A stretch of 64,000 bases of DNA from Salvator merianae (taxonomy: Eukaryota > Chordata > Lepidosauria > Squamata > Teiidae). Position 1 is the stretch's first letter. Every line of letters starts with the position of its first letter. The notes below the pieces were generated by a model that had not been told where the DNA came from, searched no databases, and was given only the letters and a program-made list of their open reading frames with translations. Location: contig QVOM02000073.1 in assembly GCA_003586115.2 (NCBI GenBank), positions 42,917,145-42,981,144 of the forward strand. The letters are read 5' to 3'. Made by a program: the position numbers and the translations under genes. Below, piece after piece: positions 10,936 to 21,904 of this stretch.

Positions 10936-12285
10936 CTTAATAAAATAATCATTATCTTAATCTAAGCACGCACCATTATAATCTAATTATTGTTCGATTG
11001 AATACGTTGTGAATTCTAGTAGGAATGTGGGATGGAACCAATTTGATATCCTCAATTTTAAGACAGGAAGTATCTCTCATTGTGATCTTTACATACTCGA
11101 CTTCAGTAATACGTCAGAAGCTGTCCAAAAAGACATGTCTTATGACAAGAAAGTTAGAATCTGAAAGATAGCCATGATATATGTTTCTGTTCCAAAATGT
11201 CTAAGAGATAGTATAATCACAGCTGAATTTATACCCAGAGCTAAAATTCAATCTCCTCACTCATGAGTGCTTTCATTCTGTGAGAACATTTCACAGGCAG
11301 GTGACAGAGGGTTCCTGTCTTTCAAAAACTGTAAATTTCAGGCATGAGCAGAAATGAGGTTTTGTATAAGTTGCCCTTTATGCTGAAATGTAATTTCTCT
11401 TTTACAGAAGGATAACATTTTAAAGGGCTTTCCATTTATCTCCAAGCTGTACAGAGGTCCAATACCTTTTACACACATGTACAGAGGAATAAATGATTTT
11501 TTTGCAGTACTAAAGAGACAATGATTAGCAAGCTAATTGCAGGTGTTTTATTGCCCTACAGAAGGCAGCATTTTTTATTGCATTCTGTCAGTGTAGCAGG
11601 ATTTAGAAGTGGCCTTCTCTGGCCTAGGAAGTGCAACACATAGCAAAGAAATGTAGTGTGTCTCATAGGAAAGAAATGTAGTGTGTGGCCCTTATGTTCT
11701 CATCCTATCTCTAAACCACCTTTTCTGCCCTAGAATGTTCAGGGGAGGGGGGAGGGGAAGATTGTGAGGAAATAATCCCACCTGTGAGCAGTCACTAAGT
11801 CACCTCAGAGGTGCTTTTTTCACTGCATGAGAACACATTTATTTAACCAGCATGTTTAGAGGCCAAGCTTAGAGAGACATTAGTCATTTGTATTCTTTAT
11901 TTTGCATAACTATTGACTGCCATTAATGTTTCAATTGGATAATGTGGGGCCAAAAATCATTAACAGAAAAGTCTTTCATTTTCAATGTGTCAGAAGCAAC
12001 AGGTGCAAGACATAGATCAGAATCATGCACTCAGAAAAGCAGAGCAGAAGACCAAGAATGCTTCAATTCCATCTCCTCAAACTAGTGTTCCATTGCACAT
12101 CTCTCCAGTCAACAGATTAAGGTGCACAGGACTGAAATGTCCACCTGCATCACCACCCCACTATCTTGAACTGCACCTCACATCCGTAAGGCAGGGTGAA
12201 GTTTTTTCTTAAAGTAACATTCCTTTCTATAACTAAAAGAAAACCAAAATAGGTCAATCCAGTAAAATATGTCACTAAGTCCAAG
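10936..12285. other. Unassigned stretch
   Basis: No recognisable gene or repeat. The open frame at 11985-12212 shows no domain. Confidence 0.4.

Positions 12286-12331
<46 letters not shown>
12286..12331. repeat. TG then AG dinucleotide microsatellite
   Basis: About 11 TG units run directly into about 11 AG units. This is a compound simple repeat. Confidence 0.95.
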
Positions 12332-13028
12332 AAATGTCTTCACGAACTAGCCCTGTGCAAGCAACAGCACAATCTTAAGTTTATTCTGCTGAGAGGAAGC
12401 ACTATTTAGTACAATGGCACTTAATTCTGAGTAGACAGATTGTTCTGTAGGTTGTATGGTGTGCCTCTGAAGGCGTATCCTCTCAAGTCCATCTATTTCT
12501 AATTTAATATCACCCCTACCCTAGAGTACCAATTAGAAGAGAAATCAAATGGCATTCCAAAAAGGCATGAAAGCAAACTTTGAAGACGCTTCAGGATCTG
12601 CTTCATCTGTGTGTGACACAGTGAACACTGGACTTTTTCAGCTGCTCTTAGCTGAAAGTAATTTGAAACAGGTGCTATATTAATATTTATAATTTCTCTC
12701 TGTAGCTTTGATCTGTTTCTATAAAATGCCAAATCCCTGAAAAGGAATCTTACCGTGAGCCGATTCTGAAGTGAATCTTCTTTGCTTCCTGTTCCATGCA
12801 TAATTTTTTACAACATATAATTTTTTTTATTTTTCTGAAATGTTGTTGCCCAATTTTGCATATAACAAAGAAAGAAAAAAGAATGAAAATATTTAAATGA
12901 CAGAAATCCACAAATGGTGCAAATATGAAAAGTAACGTTCAACCATAATGTAAACATGAGAAACTGAATTCTAAACATGCATTTCAAAATCATATAAAAA
13001 ATCTGAAGAAATCCTTATACTAGTGAAT
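12332..13028. other. Mostly unassigned
   Basis: A decayed 'caatcttaagtttattctgc' block near 12371 resembles part of a squamate palindromic repeat. No gene is seen. Confidence 0.3.
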
Positions 13029-13450
13029 TTAACATCATCATCATCATCATCATAATATTTATTTATAATGCCGCTTTCGCCAAAGGCCAGTGTAAGAAAC
13101 ATATAAAAGAAACATATATAATTAACAAACTATACATATAGTTATAAGTAAAATCATTACCCCATTTCTCACCATATGCTTCATACCTCCACAGCTACAT
13201 ATCTAGATGACTCACCTTGGTGAATCAAAAAGGAAGATCTTCAACCCCTTCCAAAAGGGGAGGAAATCCTCCTCCAGCCAAAGGTCCAGAGGAAGATTGT
13301 TCCTCAAATATGGGGCCAGGTCTTGAAAGATTTGCAGCCTTGTGGTGACTGTACACATTGGTAGAACAACCAGTAATTCCTTGGCTGTAGAGTGTGGGTT
13401 CCTGGAAGGTATGTACCATGTCAGCCAAGCTGTCAAATGGCTAGGAAGAT
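13029..13450 (-). mobile_element. L2-like LINE 3' region or related repeat, antisense
   Basis: An ATC trinucleotide run (13034-13053) is followed by 'tttatttataatgccgcttt', a gene-free A-rich block, and 'aagatcttcaaccccttcca'. Next come 'gaggaagattgttcctcaaa' and 'ggggccaggtcttgaaagat'. This fits the antisense order 'tail, 3' UTR' of the repeat at 1591 and 45160. Confidence 0.45.
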
Positions 13451-13587
13451 TTCTATCACCTCAAATTATGATACTCCACATATTATGTAGTAAGTAGGGA
13501 ACACTTTAGGTTTTTTCCAGAACCATGCTAAATACCATATCATTTCTCGGTATTTATAATAGTGTCATGTTCTCCTTTGATATATTT

Positions 13588-14345
13588 GTGTATGTTCAGA
13601 CTAGTGTTTAGGGTTGCATTTAGGATGGATTTGAAACTGGGGGGGGGGGAACACAGAAACTTGAATTTTTTTTTAAAAAAAAAAACTCTTTACCCCATCT
13701 CCAAACCTGTAATTATGTGCCCCTTCAACAAATGGTAGAGAACAACTATTGAGTCACTTCACTCAAGTGAAATTGAGCAGGGAGCTCCTCTACAAATCAC
13801 AGCCCGGAATTTGTTGTTATGATGTGGTGACCAATAAAGCCCACAGGAACCCATCAACCAATCAGGGGCACCAGCAATCACAGCAGCACCAACACAGTGG
13901 GCCAGAGCAGAAAGCATAAGGGAGGCTGCTGCTAGAGAATGCTGCAGCCAGCAGCAGTAATTGATGCCTTGCCAGCAGCCGGGCAGAGTGGGTAGAGAGA
14001 GACATGAGTTTTCATTTTTCTACCAAAATGAAATTATTTTGAAAATTATTTTGTTTGTATCTCCATTTATTTCTCCTTGTCCCCCCACCTGGGAGTTAAG
14101 GAGTTAAGCGAGAGGAAACTGCTTGAGCAAAGAGGTGGGGATTTCCTATCCAATGGCCAATTAGTGAGCAGCACCCTTTGCAATCATGGTAGGTAGCCTG
14201 TTGAAGTGAATAGGCTGCACTTTGGGCAAGCTTTGAGCTGTATATCCAAGTAAGCATGTTTAGAAGGCTTTTTTGTGTGGATCTGAGAATTATGCACTCA
14301 GTCTTATTCAGGCAGTTTTAAAATCCCAGTATGATCATACTCTGG
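13588..14345 (+). mobile_element. Family B MITE, diverged
   Basis: The left end reads GTATGTTCAGACTAGTG, and the right part repeats the family B end order 'cttattcaggcagttttaaaatc' then 'ATGATCATACTC'. Internal shared blocks include 'tgcactttgggcaagctttg' and 'gaaggcttttttgtgtggat'. A long A/T run and a G-run lie near 13640-13690. The TAA duplications are no longer clear. Confidence 0.6.
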
Positions 14346-15298
14346 TTTAGTTTTCAAGAGTTAGGCTGTGTCTCCATTATGCAACAAAGTGCAGCCAGTT
14401 TTCATTAATTACAATGGAGACCAGCTGCCCCAAGGGCCTACATTGGAGGTGCAGTCTAAATTTCTTAGGCAGCTTCTGTTCTGCATGCCACCATGCTGCA
14501 GATACAGCTCCTGGCTTATTGAGTTAGTAGGCCGCCTCATCCTAATCTTCCTTTAGAGTTGTAGGCCAGGGACGTTTAGCAGCATTCCTGGAAAGAACCC
14601 TCTGCAAAGCCCAGCAAAAGGTCACTGGGCTTCAGAACAGGGTTTGAGCACTCCTGCTGCCACCACCTATCCACTTGGTGGCTGCAGAACTGGAGCTCAT
14701 GCCAGAGTTGCAATGGACACCACTTTACAATGGTCTTTGGAATGCTTCAGGCCATGGCTTCCATACCTGCAGATGTACTAGAACACAACCAATGTGTTGT
14801 AGTAAGGAATACAAACCCTGCTGTTCCAGATTATATCTGGCACAGTCTAAAAGGACCATGGAAATGTTACCATAGAAGCAAATAATCAGGGCTTAGCCCG
14901 GACCTACATGTTGACAATAACTTAGTGCATTTGAATTAGTCGGTGTCCATATGGGAGAATACCAAAGAATCCCTTATGTATTTTTTTGAATTCCATGAAA
15001 AAAGAAGGCCCAATTGAGAATGGATCCATTAATAGAAACAATCTCTTTGATTTGCTGTGATATAATTTTAAGGGGATTGGTACCATCAGAAACTATTTAA
15101 CAATAAAGTTATTTATGTAAATATTATATGAGCCTGTTATTAAAGCAGAGCAGTATACAATTCATTTAAAATAAAGGGAAAAATGGAAGGTAGATGTTTA
15201 GATATTTAATGTAATCCTACCCTGGGATCTCTATATAACTGGATCTCATATTGTACCAAATCTCATAGGGATACTATTGGAGACTATTGGGTCACAAG
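14346..15298. other. Unassigned stretch
   Basis: No gene or repeat family identified. Confidence 0.35.
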
Positions 15299-15554
15299 GA
15301 CATAAGAACATAAGAGGAACCCTGCTGGATCGGGCCACAGTTTATCTAGTCTAGCATCCTGTCTCACACAGTGGTCCGCCAATTGCTTCTGGGCATTCTC
15401 AAGCAGAAGTCAGAGGCAAAACTTTCCCCTGCTTTCAACTCCCTACATATGGCCTTTGGAGGCATCCTGCCTGTCTCTCCAACTTGAAGGCAGTACCTAG
15501 GCGTCCGTTCTAGTAGCCATCAATACATCTGACCTCCATCAATCTGTCCAATTC
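15299..15554 (-). mobile_element. CR1-type LINE 3' end (TTCTTATG group), antisense
   Basis: The plus strand begins 'cataagaacataagag', the reverse of the TTCTTATG tail. It continues 'ccctgctggatcgggccac', 'cttctgggcattctcaagca', 'ggcagtacctaggcgtccgt' and 'tctagtagccatcaatacat'. The same run, nearly word for word, lies at 52999-53260. Only the 3' untranslated region and the last few codons remain. Confidence 0.8.
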
Positions 15555-16159
15555 AGGTAGTTAAAATCTGATGTTACTGGCATTTCTATCAGATCAGATC
15601 AAGCATCTTTTAAGTGCACATATCTATAGTCAAAAGACGAAAAAAGATATGAAATGCCGTATGTTTTTGTGCTTGCTAAATAGGTGTCATAACTTTTCCC
15701 GTACTGTATGTTAAATTGAATTGGTGGTATAAAATGTAACCATTTATACTTGAGCACTGAAGAGGTTTCCAGCAATACAATTCTGCCTAAGCAGCAATAT
15801 TTGCTATCTGCCTGGCAACAAAATTGTATTTCATTTTTTGAAGAGGAAGGAGGGGATATTTTCAGTGCAAGGAAGGGGCCAAGCTGTTTCTTGGAACTTC
15901 CATTTATCTGAACTCTACAGCTAAAATTTTAATGTATAAAATGGTGCAATATATAGACATAATGAACAGGGAGAAGTTTTTCTCCACTTTCCCAAACACC
16001 AGAACCAATGAAACTAAAAGCGGCTTTTCATTCACTGACATTTTCACAACTTAAAGGAAATTGAAGATGTCATGATTATTCAGTGTACGGTGTTGTGGAG
16101 ATGAGGAGATTTCAATGTCCCTCCAAGCCAATATGAAAGCTATGTGGAGAGGTGGCTTA

Positions 16160-16440
16160 TTTACTGAAAGAATGAAGACAAACAAAATATGTTTCCCCAT
16201 GGTGCACACAATAAATTATGGAATCTACTACCTCTTTGGATGACTTCAAAAAGAGTTTAGACAAATTCATTGCATACAGAGCCATCACAGATGACTGCAT
16301 GACATCAGGAGGGACTAACAAAAGGTCAGCTGCTAGAAGAGTTGTTAGCAGGGCAAGGTCTTCCACATGCAACTGTGATAATAGGTTGCTGGACTAGGTG
16401 ATCCACAAGACCTTTACAGCAGGGCAATTCTTATTAGTCT
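16160..16440 (+). mobile_element. LINE 3' end, CR1/L2 type, old
   Basis: The plus frame reads 'DDFKKSLDKFIAYRA', a C-terminal LINE signature. It is followed by 'ataggttgctggactaggtg' and 'tacagcagggcaattcttat', a decayed CR1-type 3' end. It differs more from the 53 kb copy than the 8785 copy does. Confidence 0.6.
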
Positions 16441-16487
16441 ACTAAAGGAGAGTTGTTGCTGTTGTTGTTTACCTGGATACATTTTGG

Positions 16488-16700
16488 GCCTGTTTGCACT
16501 TTGCGGGAGGAACAGGAGTCAGGTGCTTTTGCACTTTCAAATGGAATCATCAGCCCTGAAACTCACCTAAGCCCACTTGATGCTCACCTGAAGCTGCGTA
16601 AGGCAGGTGCAGTAAATTGTAGTCTTGAATCTGACTTGCATGATCAGGTGCAGATTGAGTGAGCTCCGTTTGCACTGCTTGCAGGTTTGAAATGGCAGCG
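16488..16700. mobile_element. Possible MITE fragment
   Basis: Begins GGGCCTGTTTGCACTTTGC, the same terminus as family A. The interior ('acctaagcccacttgatgct') is not shared with the other copies, and only an inner 'ccgtttgcactgcttgcag' echoes the end. Boundaries are unclear. Confidence 0.3.
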
Positions 16701-17339
16701 GGGAGGGACCAGCTTCAGAAACATCCCTCTCTCTTCAGATTACTAGCTCTATGGTTTGAATTCGTAGCTCTATCTTCACATTCCTGGCCCTATGATTGTT
16801 GACATCACTTCCTGCCTAGTGCATTCCCATTCACACTGCTCCCCTTGCTGGTCAGCTTGCAGTCTTTTCCATTGCTGACAAGTGTGAAAGGCAGCTACCG
16901 GACTCCATTTTAACCGGCCTGAAGCCTCCTAATTATTCCAGTTTTCTCTTGTAAGTGCAAATTTTTTATTTATTTTTTGAAGTGGATGAAGACTACACTG
17001 AAATGAAGGGCACATGAAGAATAGAAAGGTAACCTTTGAATCCAGCATGCTTTGGCAGGATTTGCATTGAAAGGAGAAGAGCACTATAAGAACAGCAGTC
17101 TTCACCCTGAGCATTAAAAGGAATGCTATGCTTGTACCACTCCTCTTAAAGCAACAGTGTACTGTTTGCACACCACTCACTGCTCTTGTCACAGTAACAT
17201 GGAAGACAGGGAACTTTGGTTGCCCAGCTGCAATGTTGATGGGGAGGAGGGTTAAGAAACACAGGAATGAAAATGGTGAGGACTTCCAGAAGAGTGCCAA
17301 ATGTAGTTGTTGAGAGGAATCTTTCCTCTGAGCAAACCA

Positions 17340-17940
17340 CAATGTGAGGAGACAGAGGGAGGAGTTCAAATCCCCTCTGTCAAAAGATTTCATCTCCCTG
17401 AGTGACAGGGAGGTGGAGGGATTCCTCATTAGAGCTCCAAACAAGTCCCCCCCCCCCCAAGCAGGGGCAGTGAGAGATTCGCGGCAGCCTGCATACAGAG
17501 GAGATGAAAGGAGCTGGAGGAAATTCGTCAACATTCCCGAGTCACATTGTGTGTTGCCTTTTAAGACAGTAAGTTCGGCCGATCCTCTTTTAATTTATGA
17601 AGATACTAAAACTAAGATAAACATTAAGAAAAGGAAAAAAAAAACCTCTACAATTACAGCTTGGATAATGTATGCCGAAAGTTCAAACATTGTAATTCAG
17701 CAAGATGCTAAAATATTTGCAAAGGCTGTTAATCCATAGATAAATCATTCAAAGTTTTGTTTTTGGACACACTGGGGTTTTCAGTGTCTCATTAAAATAC
17801 ATTTGAGCTGTTTCTTATCAGCTAAGATAAGCAGGCAGCGAAGACAAAATGGAAGTTTTGTTTTAATTGAGGGGGGGGGGAATTGCCTTTAACAGTGAAT
17901 GACCATTAGAGGGCTTCTTCAGAGAACTAAGTTACAAAGT
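17340..17940 (+). mobile_element. Possible 5' untranslated region of the L1-like element
   Basis: A purine-rich stretch with a C-run (17447-17458) lies directly upstream of the ORF1-like region. It carries pieces such as 'ggaggagttcaaatcccctc' and 'catctccctgagtgacaggg'. A 201-codon frame on the minus strand (16929-17534) has no recognisable domain and looks like chance. Its link to the downstream element is inferred from position only. Confidence 0.3.
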
Positions 17941-18899
17941 ACAAGTGCTGTGAAACTTGTATTGGAAGATTCAAATATGGCGAGGAAAAACTTGAAACTG
18001 GAAAAAGATGAACAGTCAAAAGGTGTGCCTTGCAATCAGATCTATTTCTTTAAAAAATGGACTTTATCTTTCAAGAATTGCGGAGTTCCTTTGAGATTCA
18101 GGGGCTGACTTTTGAGAGATTAAGACAAAACCTTAAAAATGAAATAGGTGCTGTACGCACTGAACTTCGTGAAACAAAGGATAAGGCTTTGAAACTGGAT
18201 GATTTTAAGGCAGAAATTCCTCAGACAAAATTTATGGCTCAAGAAATACAGATTACAAGGGATGTGAGACAGGATGAGTCACCACTACTGGCAACAGTTC
18301 AAGGTTCTATTTTCTTACTGAAGGAAGCCTTGGGAAAAGGCAGGAAGGAACATATGAGGTGAATAGTAAAGATAGTAATTCTTATTTGGAATCAACAAAG
18401 ACACAGACTGAAATCTGTGAATAAGATGCAAATTTTTTGGTTCAAACATGGAAAGGACTGGAGGACAAAAAAAAACAAACAAAACTGAAGGGGGAACTTA
18501 AGAAGTGGCTTAGTAGAATAATGGACAGATGCCAAATTATTGAAAGACTGATATGAGAAGATGATTCTGAGAGCTTGTGGAGATTGTATAAATATAATAA
18601 TTTACGGAAAAATAAGGCAGTGGATAGATTTTTGTGAAAACTGGAAACCCTCTATTGAACTTTTGCAAGATCTGGAAAGCAGACCTGGAAAATGGATTGG
18701 TGTTTGCTGGAGGGAAAGAATGAAGAAAAAAGAAGATTATTGGTAGAAGATAAGAACTGGGTGGTTGGGGGGTATGAAATATAAAAGAAATCTGGGAAGT
18801 AGGAAGTCGGTAGTTAAAAATGTTAGTTGATGAATCATGAATTACTTAGTGCAAATTTATATATCTATAAAAAATAAAATTATATATAAAAAAAGAGAA
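17941..18899 (+). mobile_element. L1-like, possibly half-L1-type element: ORF1 remnant and A-rich tail
   Basis: A start at 17979 gives 'MARKNLKLEKDEQSKG'. After a frameshift near 18050 the frame at 18057-18362 reads 'FERLRQNLKNEIGAVRTELR', a charged heptad-like stretch as in L1 ORF1 coiled coils. A diverged region follows at 18420-18770. It ends in an A/T-rich tail (18868-18899: 'aaaaaataaaattatatata' then A-run). No endonuclease or reverse-transcriptase reading lies between ORF1 and the tail. This is the layout of HAL1-type (half-L1) elements. The alternative is an internally deleted L1 or a chance frame. Confidence 0.4.
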
Positions 18900-19974
18900 A
18901 GAAACCCAGGAAATGGGTCCAGGGGGCATCCAGTGACTCATACAGGATGTCCAGGAGACAGATAGGTCTGCTTGAGCAGCAGCAGTGGCAGATTTGCTAC
19001 TAAGAGTAGGTAGGAGGAGCTGTCATAGTTCTTCCTACCATTTTGCAGTAGAAGCACTTAAAACAACAGAGCTCATGGAGGCTGGATGAGTATGAGTCCA
19101 TGTGGATCCAGCACTTGTGCTGTGTGTCCAGTGCACTATAAAATTCAGCAACCAGGTTGCTGTGTGGGATAACTGCTTACATACAAATAGATATGTGCTT
19201 AAGCAATTGCATTAGTTGCTAATTACCTACCAGGTCAATTCAAGACTGTCCAGACAGGTCCTGCTGCAAATCACTAACATCTTGCAGTGTTACCTGCAGC
19301 CAGCAATAACCTGTGGTGACTTCTTCTAACCTCTGGCTTCTCTTTCCCTGACACTGGTGAGATACATACAGTGACTTCTTTTATTTGCCTGTGGAAGACA
19401 TAGTTCTTCTCCTGGCCAGTCCTGTATGAATTGGAGCATATCTTCTTAATTTCCATTTTCCCATTGACTATTATTCACATGTTTTCTTTTTTGTAAACTT
19501 CTTGTAAACTTCTAGAAGGAGAAGTGTGTCTGTAATATTTTAAATTTTTTTTGCATTCTTTGGGGTGGTTAGTTGGTAGATCTCAATCTCAAGTCTTCTA
19601 CCAAAGGCCTGGGAGTTTGAAGGTCTTCTGCAGTATTTTAGCTGTTCCTAGAACTGTATTCTTCTGCAAAAATCTCCAGTGTTTGCCTTGAGATCTGTTA
19701 AATTCATTATATTTAATCTGCCATTATCCTGACTCCATCATGTTAGCTTCTCAGCTTCTATCCCACCAAGCCCAATGGTTAACAAGTCACCACCTGAATA
19801 GCACTTACTGGATAGTTGGGAAAAATGTGCAGGAAAGTGTGCCTGACTGTGTAGAAACAGATATACAGTTATACTGAAAAAATAATTGCTCTTTTAAATA
19901 TTCTGTAACCTTTCAGATTATTGCAACAGTTTGAAATAAAAAGGGATGCAGTCATGTTGTTTATTTATGATTAT
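18900..19974. other. Unassigned stretch
   Basis: No gene or repeat family identified. Confidence 0.35.
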
Positions 19975-20110
19975 ACTTTGTTCAGTTATTTATAGACTGC
20001 TCTCCAGAAATGCTGTCAGTCTCTGACAATAAAGTAAAATCACTTTTAAAAAAAACCTGACACAACAAAACAAGAGCAATAAATTAAAGAACCAGCTCAA
20101 ACTCTTATAT
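19975..20110 (-). mobile_element. L2-like 3' end fragment, antisense
   Basis: 'agttatttatagactgctct' then 'aaagtaaaatcacttttaaa' and an A-rich run repeat the antisense order of the 1591 and 55340 copies. Confidence 0.4.
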
Positions 20111-20345
20111 CCTTTAAAAACCACTTAAGATCACTTCTAAAATAATTCAGAGTACAATGCACACACAGAAGGGTGGCGATGGTAGAAGGACATCCTGAAA
20201 GAACAAAATGTGGGCAAGTACAGCACCAGAGCAAAAAGAATCAGGCCACGCCAACACCAGGTCACCTGATGCTAGTCTGAAAGCATTGTGGCTCTGGGAT
20301 TGTACACAGGTGGCACAAACAGATGCTTCATCAGGATTGTAAGCC

Positions 20346-20582
20346 AGTTTGGCCTTGTGGCTAGCGTGTCAGACTCTTATCTGGAACTCTCCCAGTTCAA
20401 GACTGCACTTTGCATGAAGCTAGCTGGGTGACCTTGGGCTCGTCACAGCTCTGTTCTGAGTTCTCACAGCCCCACTTACCTCACAAGGTGTCTGTTGTGG
20501 GGAGAAGAACAGAAGGTTTGCCAGCTGCTTTGAGTCCCTCCAGGTGAGAATAGCAGGGTACAAAAGCCAACTCTTCTTCTTG
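20346..20582 (+). mobile_element. Sauria-type SINE, near full length
   Basis: The head 'gtggctagcgtgtcagactc' corresponds to the A-box end of a tRNA-like promoter, and 'cagttcaagactgcac' to the B box. The body 'gctgggtgaccttgggctcg' and 'acctcacaaggtgtctgttg' and the end 'gggtacaaaagccaactctt' with a TTC-rich tail are diagnostic of squamate Sauria SINEs. These are transcribed by RNA polymerase III and mobilised by a LINE. The copy is moderately diverged. It is one of the best taxonomic markers in the window. Confidence 0.85.
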
Positions 20583-20869
20583 CCAGGCCAGTCTTCAAGA
20601 TGTTCTAACATGGAATCTGCTAACAATTGTTTTCTGGCTACCAGAGATGCACTTGAAGGTACTCAGCAGCATGTAAATGATGCTAATGGAGACACACTGA
20701 CAAACCAGCGAGCAGGCATCTGAGCTCCAGGGGTAATTGTATATTCCCAGTGAATTTTTAAATTTGTAAATTAAATTAATAGATTAAAGATCATTGGAAG
20801 TACTCTATACTGCTTAATATTTCTGAAGAGGACATCAACTTCCTCCAGACAATATGGATAGAGAGTGGA

Positions 20870-21782
20870 GCTTTGTATCAACTGCAATGGATATAGTATG
20901 TTCACACCCCTACCAGAAGAGAACCCAAACTACACCTGCCAGAAATACAAACTTGTGTCTCTATGGAAGAGAAACTGCAGGGTCTTGAGGAAAGAGTGGC
21001 TGCTTTGAAGCTCGTTGGGGAAGCCAAGAACTTCCTGGATACAACAGAAGAAAAGAGAAGAAAATTTCCAAGAACCTATGAAAGCTGGGGAATGGAAGCA
21101 TGTGACCCAAAGAAGCAGGAAGATAATGAGACAGTCAGCACCTGTACAGCTCAAGAACCGGTACTAGGCTCTTACAGAGGAGAACAATGAAGAGATGCAG
21201 AAAGATTTGGTGAGCACTCCAAAACCTCTTGAATGGAAAAAAAAGAAGAAGAAGAGTTGCTATGAAGAAGAATAGGAGAGTAGTGGTTGTAGAAGATTCC
21301 TTATTGAGAGGAACAGAAGCAGCTGTGTACAGACCTGACAAGACCTCATGAGAGGTGTGTTGCCTTCCTGGTGCATGAATCAAAGATGTGACTGAGAGGC
21401 TGCCAAAACTCTTCAGTCCTACAGACTATTACCTATTCCTACTAATACATGTAGGGACAAATGACACCACAGGAAGGAACGTTGAAACTATCTGCAGAGA
21501 CTTTGAAGATCTAGGCAGGAAAGTAAAGGAACTGGGAGTGCAAGTTGTCTTCTCTTCTATCCTCCCAGTGAATGGCCATGGAACAAGAAGATGGAGCAAA
21601 ATTCTAGAGGTAAACAACTGGCTATGTCGATGGTGCTATCAGCAAGGATTGGATTTCTAGATCATGGATTGAACTACTTATATGATGAGCTCCTTGCAAG
21701 AGATGGCCTGCATCTTACAAAGACAGGAAAGCACATGTTTGGCAGGAGACGTGCTGCACTCAGTAGGAGAGCTTTAAACTAG
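20870..21782 (+). pseudogene. CR1 ORF1: cysteine-rich, coiled-coil, SGNH esterase-like
   Basis: CR1 ORF1 is thought to bind element RNA and carries a lipid-esterase-like domain. The reading opens with 'LCINCNG' and 'YTCQKYKLV', a cysteine-rich start. A one-base shift leads into a coiled coil, 'MEEKLQGLEERVAALK' (20963 on). The esterase domain shows 'VVVEDSLLRGTEA' (21292-21300 is GAA GAT TCC), so the usual Gly of the GDS block is Glu but the Ser is kept. 'HVGTND' follows at 21448-21465 and 'DGLHL' at 21702-21716, supplying the Asp and His block. In-frame stops near 21350-21390 and at 21658 break it. The stop after 'RRALN' closes the ORF. Confidence 0.85.
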
Positions 21783-21904
21783 GGTGAAAGGGGAAGGGAA
21801 GTAAAAGTCCAGAGAAAAATATACAGCTAATGAATACAGATGATTATCTTGCTACCAGAAGTAGAAAGAAGGAACAAAGACAAACACCTTGCAAGGAAAC
21901 TAGA

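Noticed and set aside
16929..17534. 201-codon open frame on the minus strand
   Set aside because: No recognisable domain. It overlaps a purine-rich repeat-like stretch, and its composition (Leu/Phe/Ser-rich) is what the antisense of purine-rich DNA gives.
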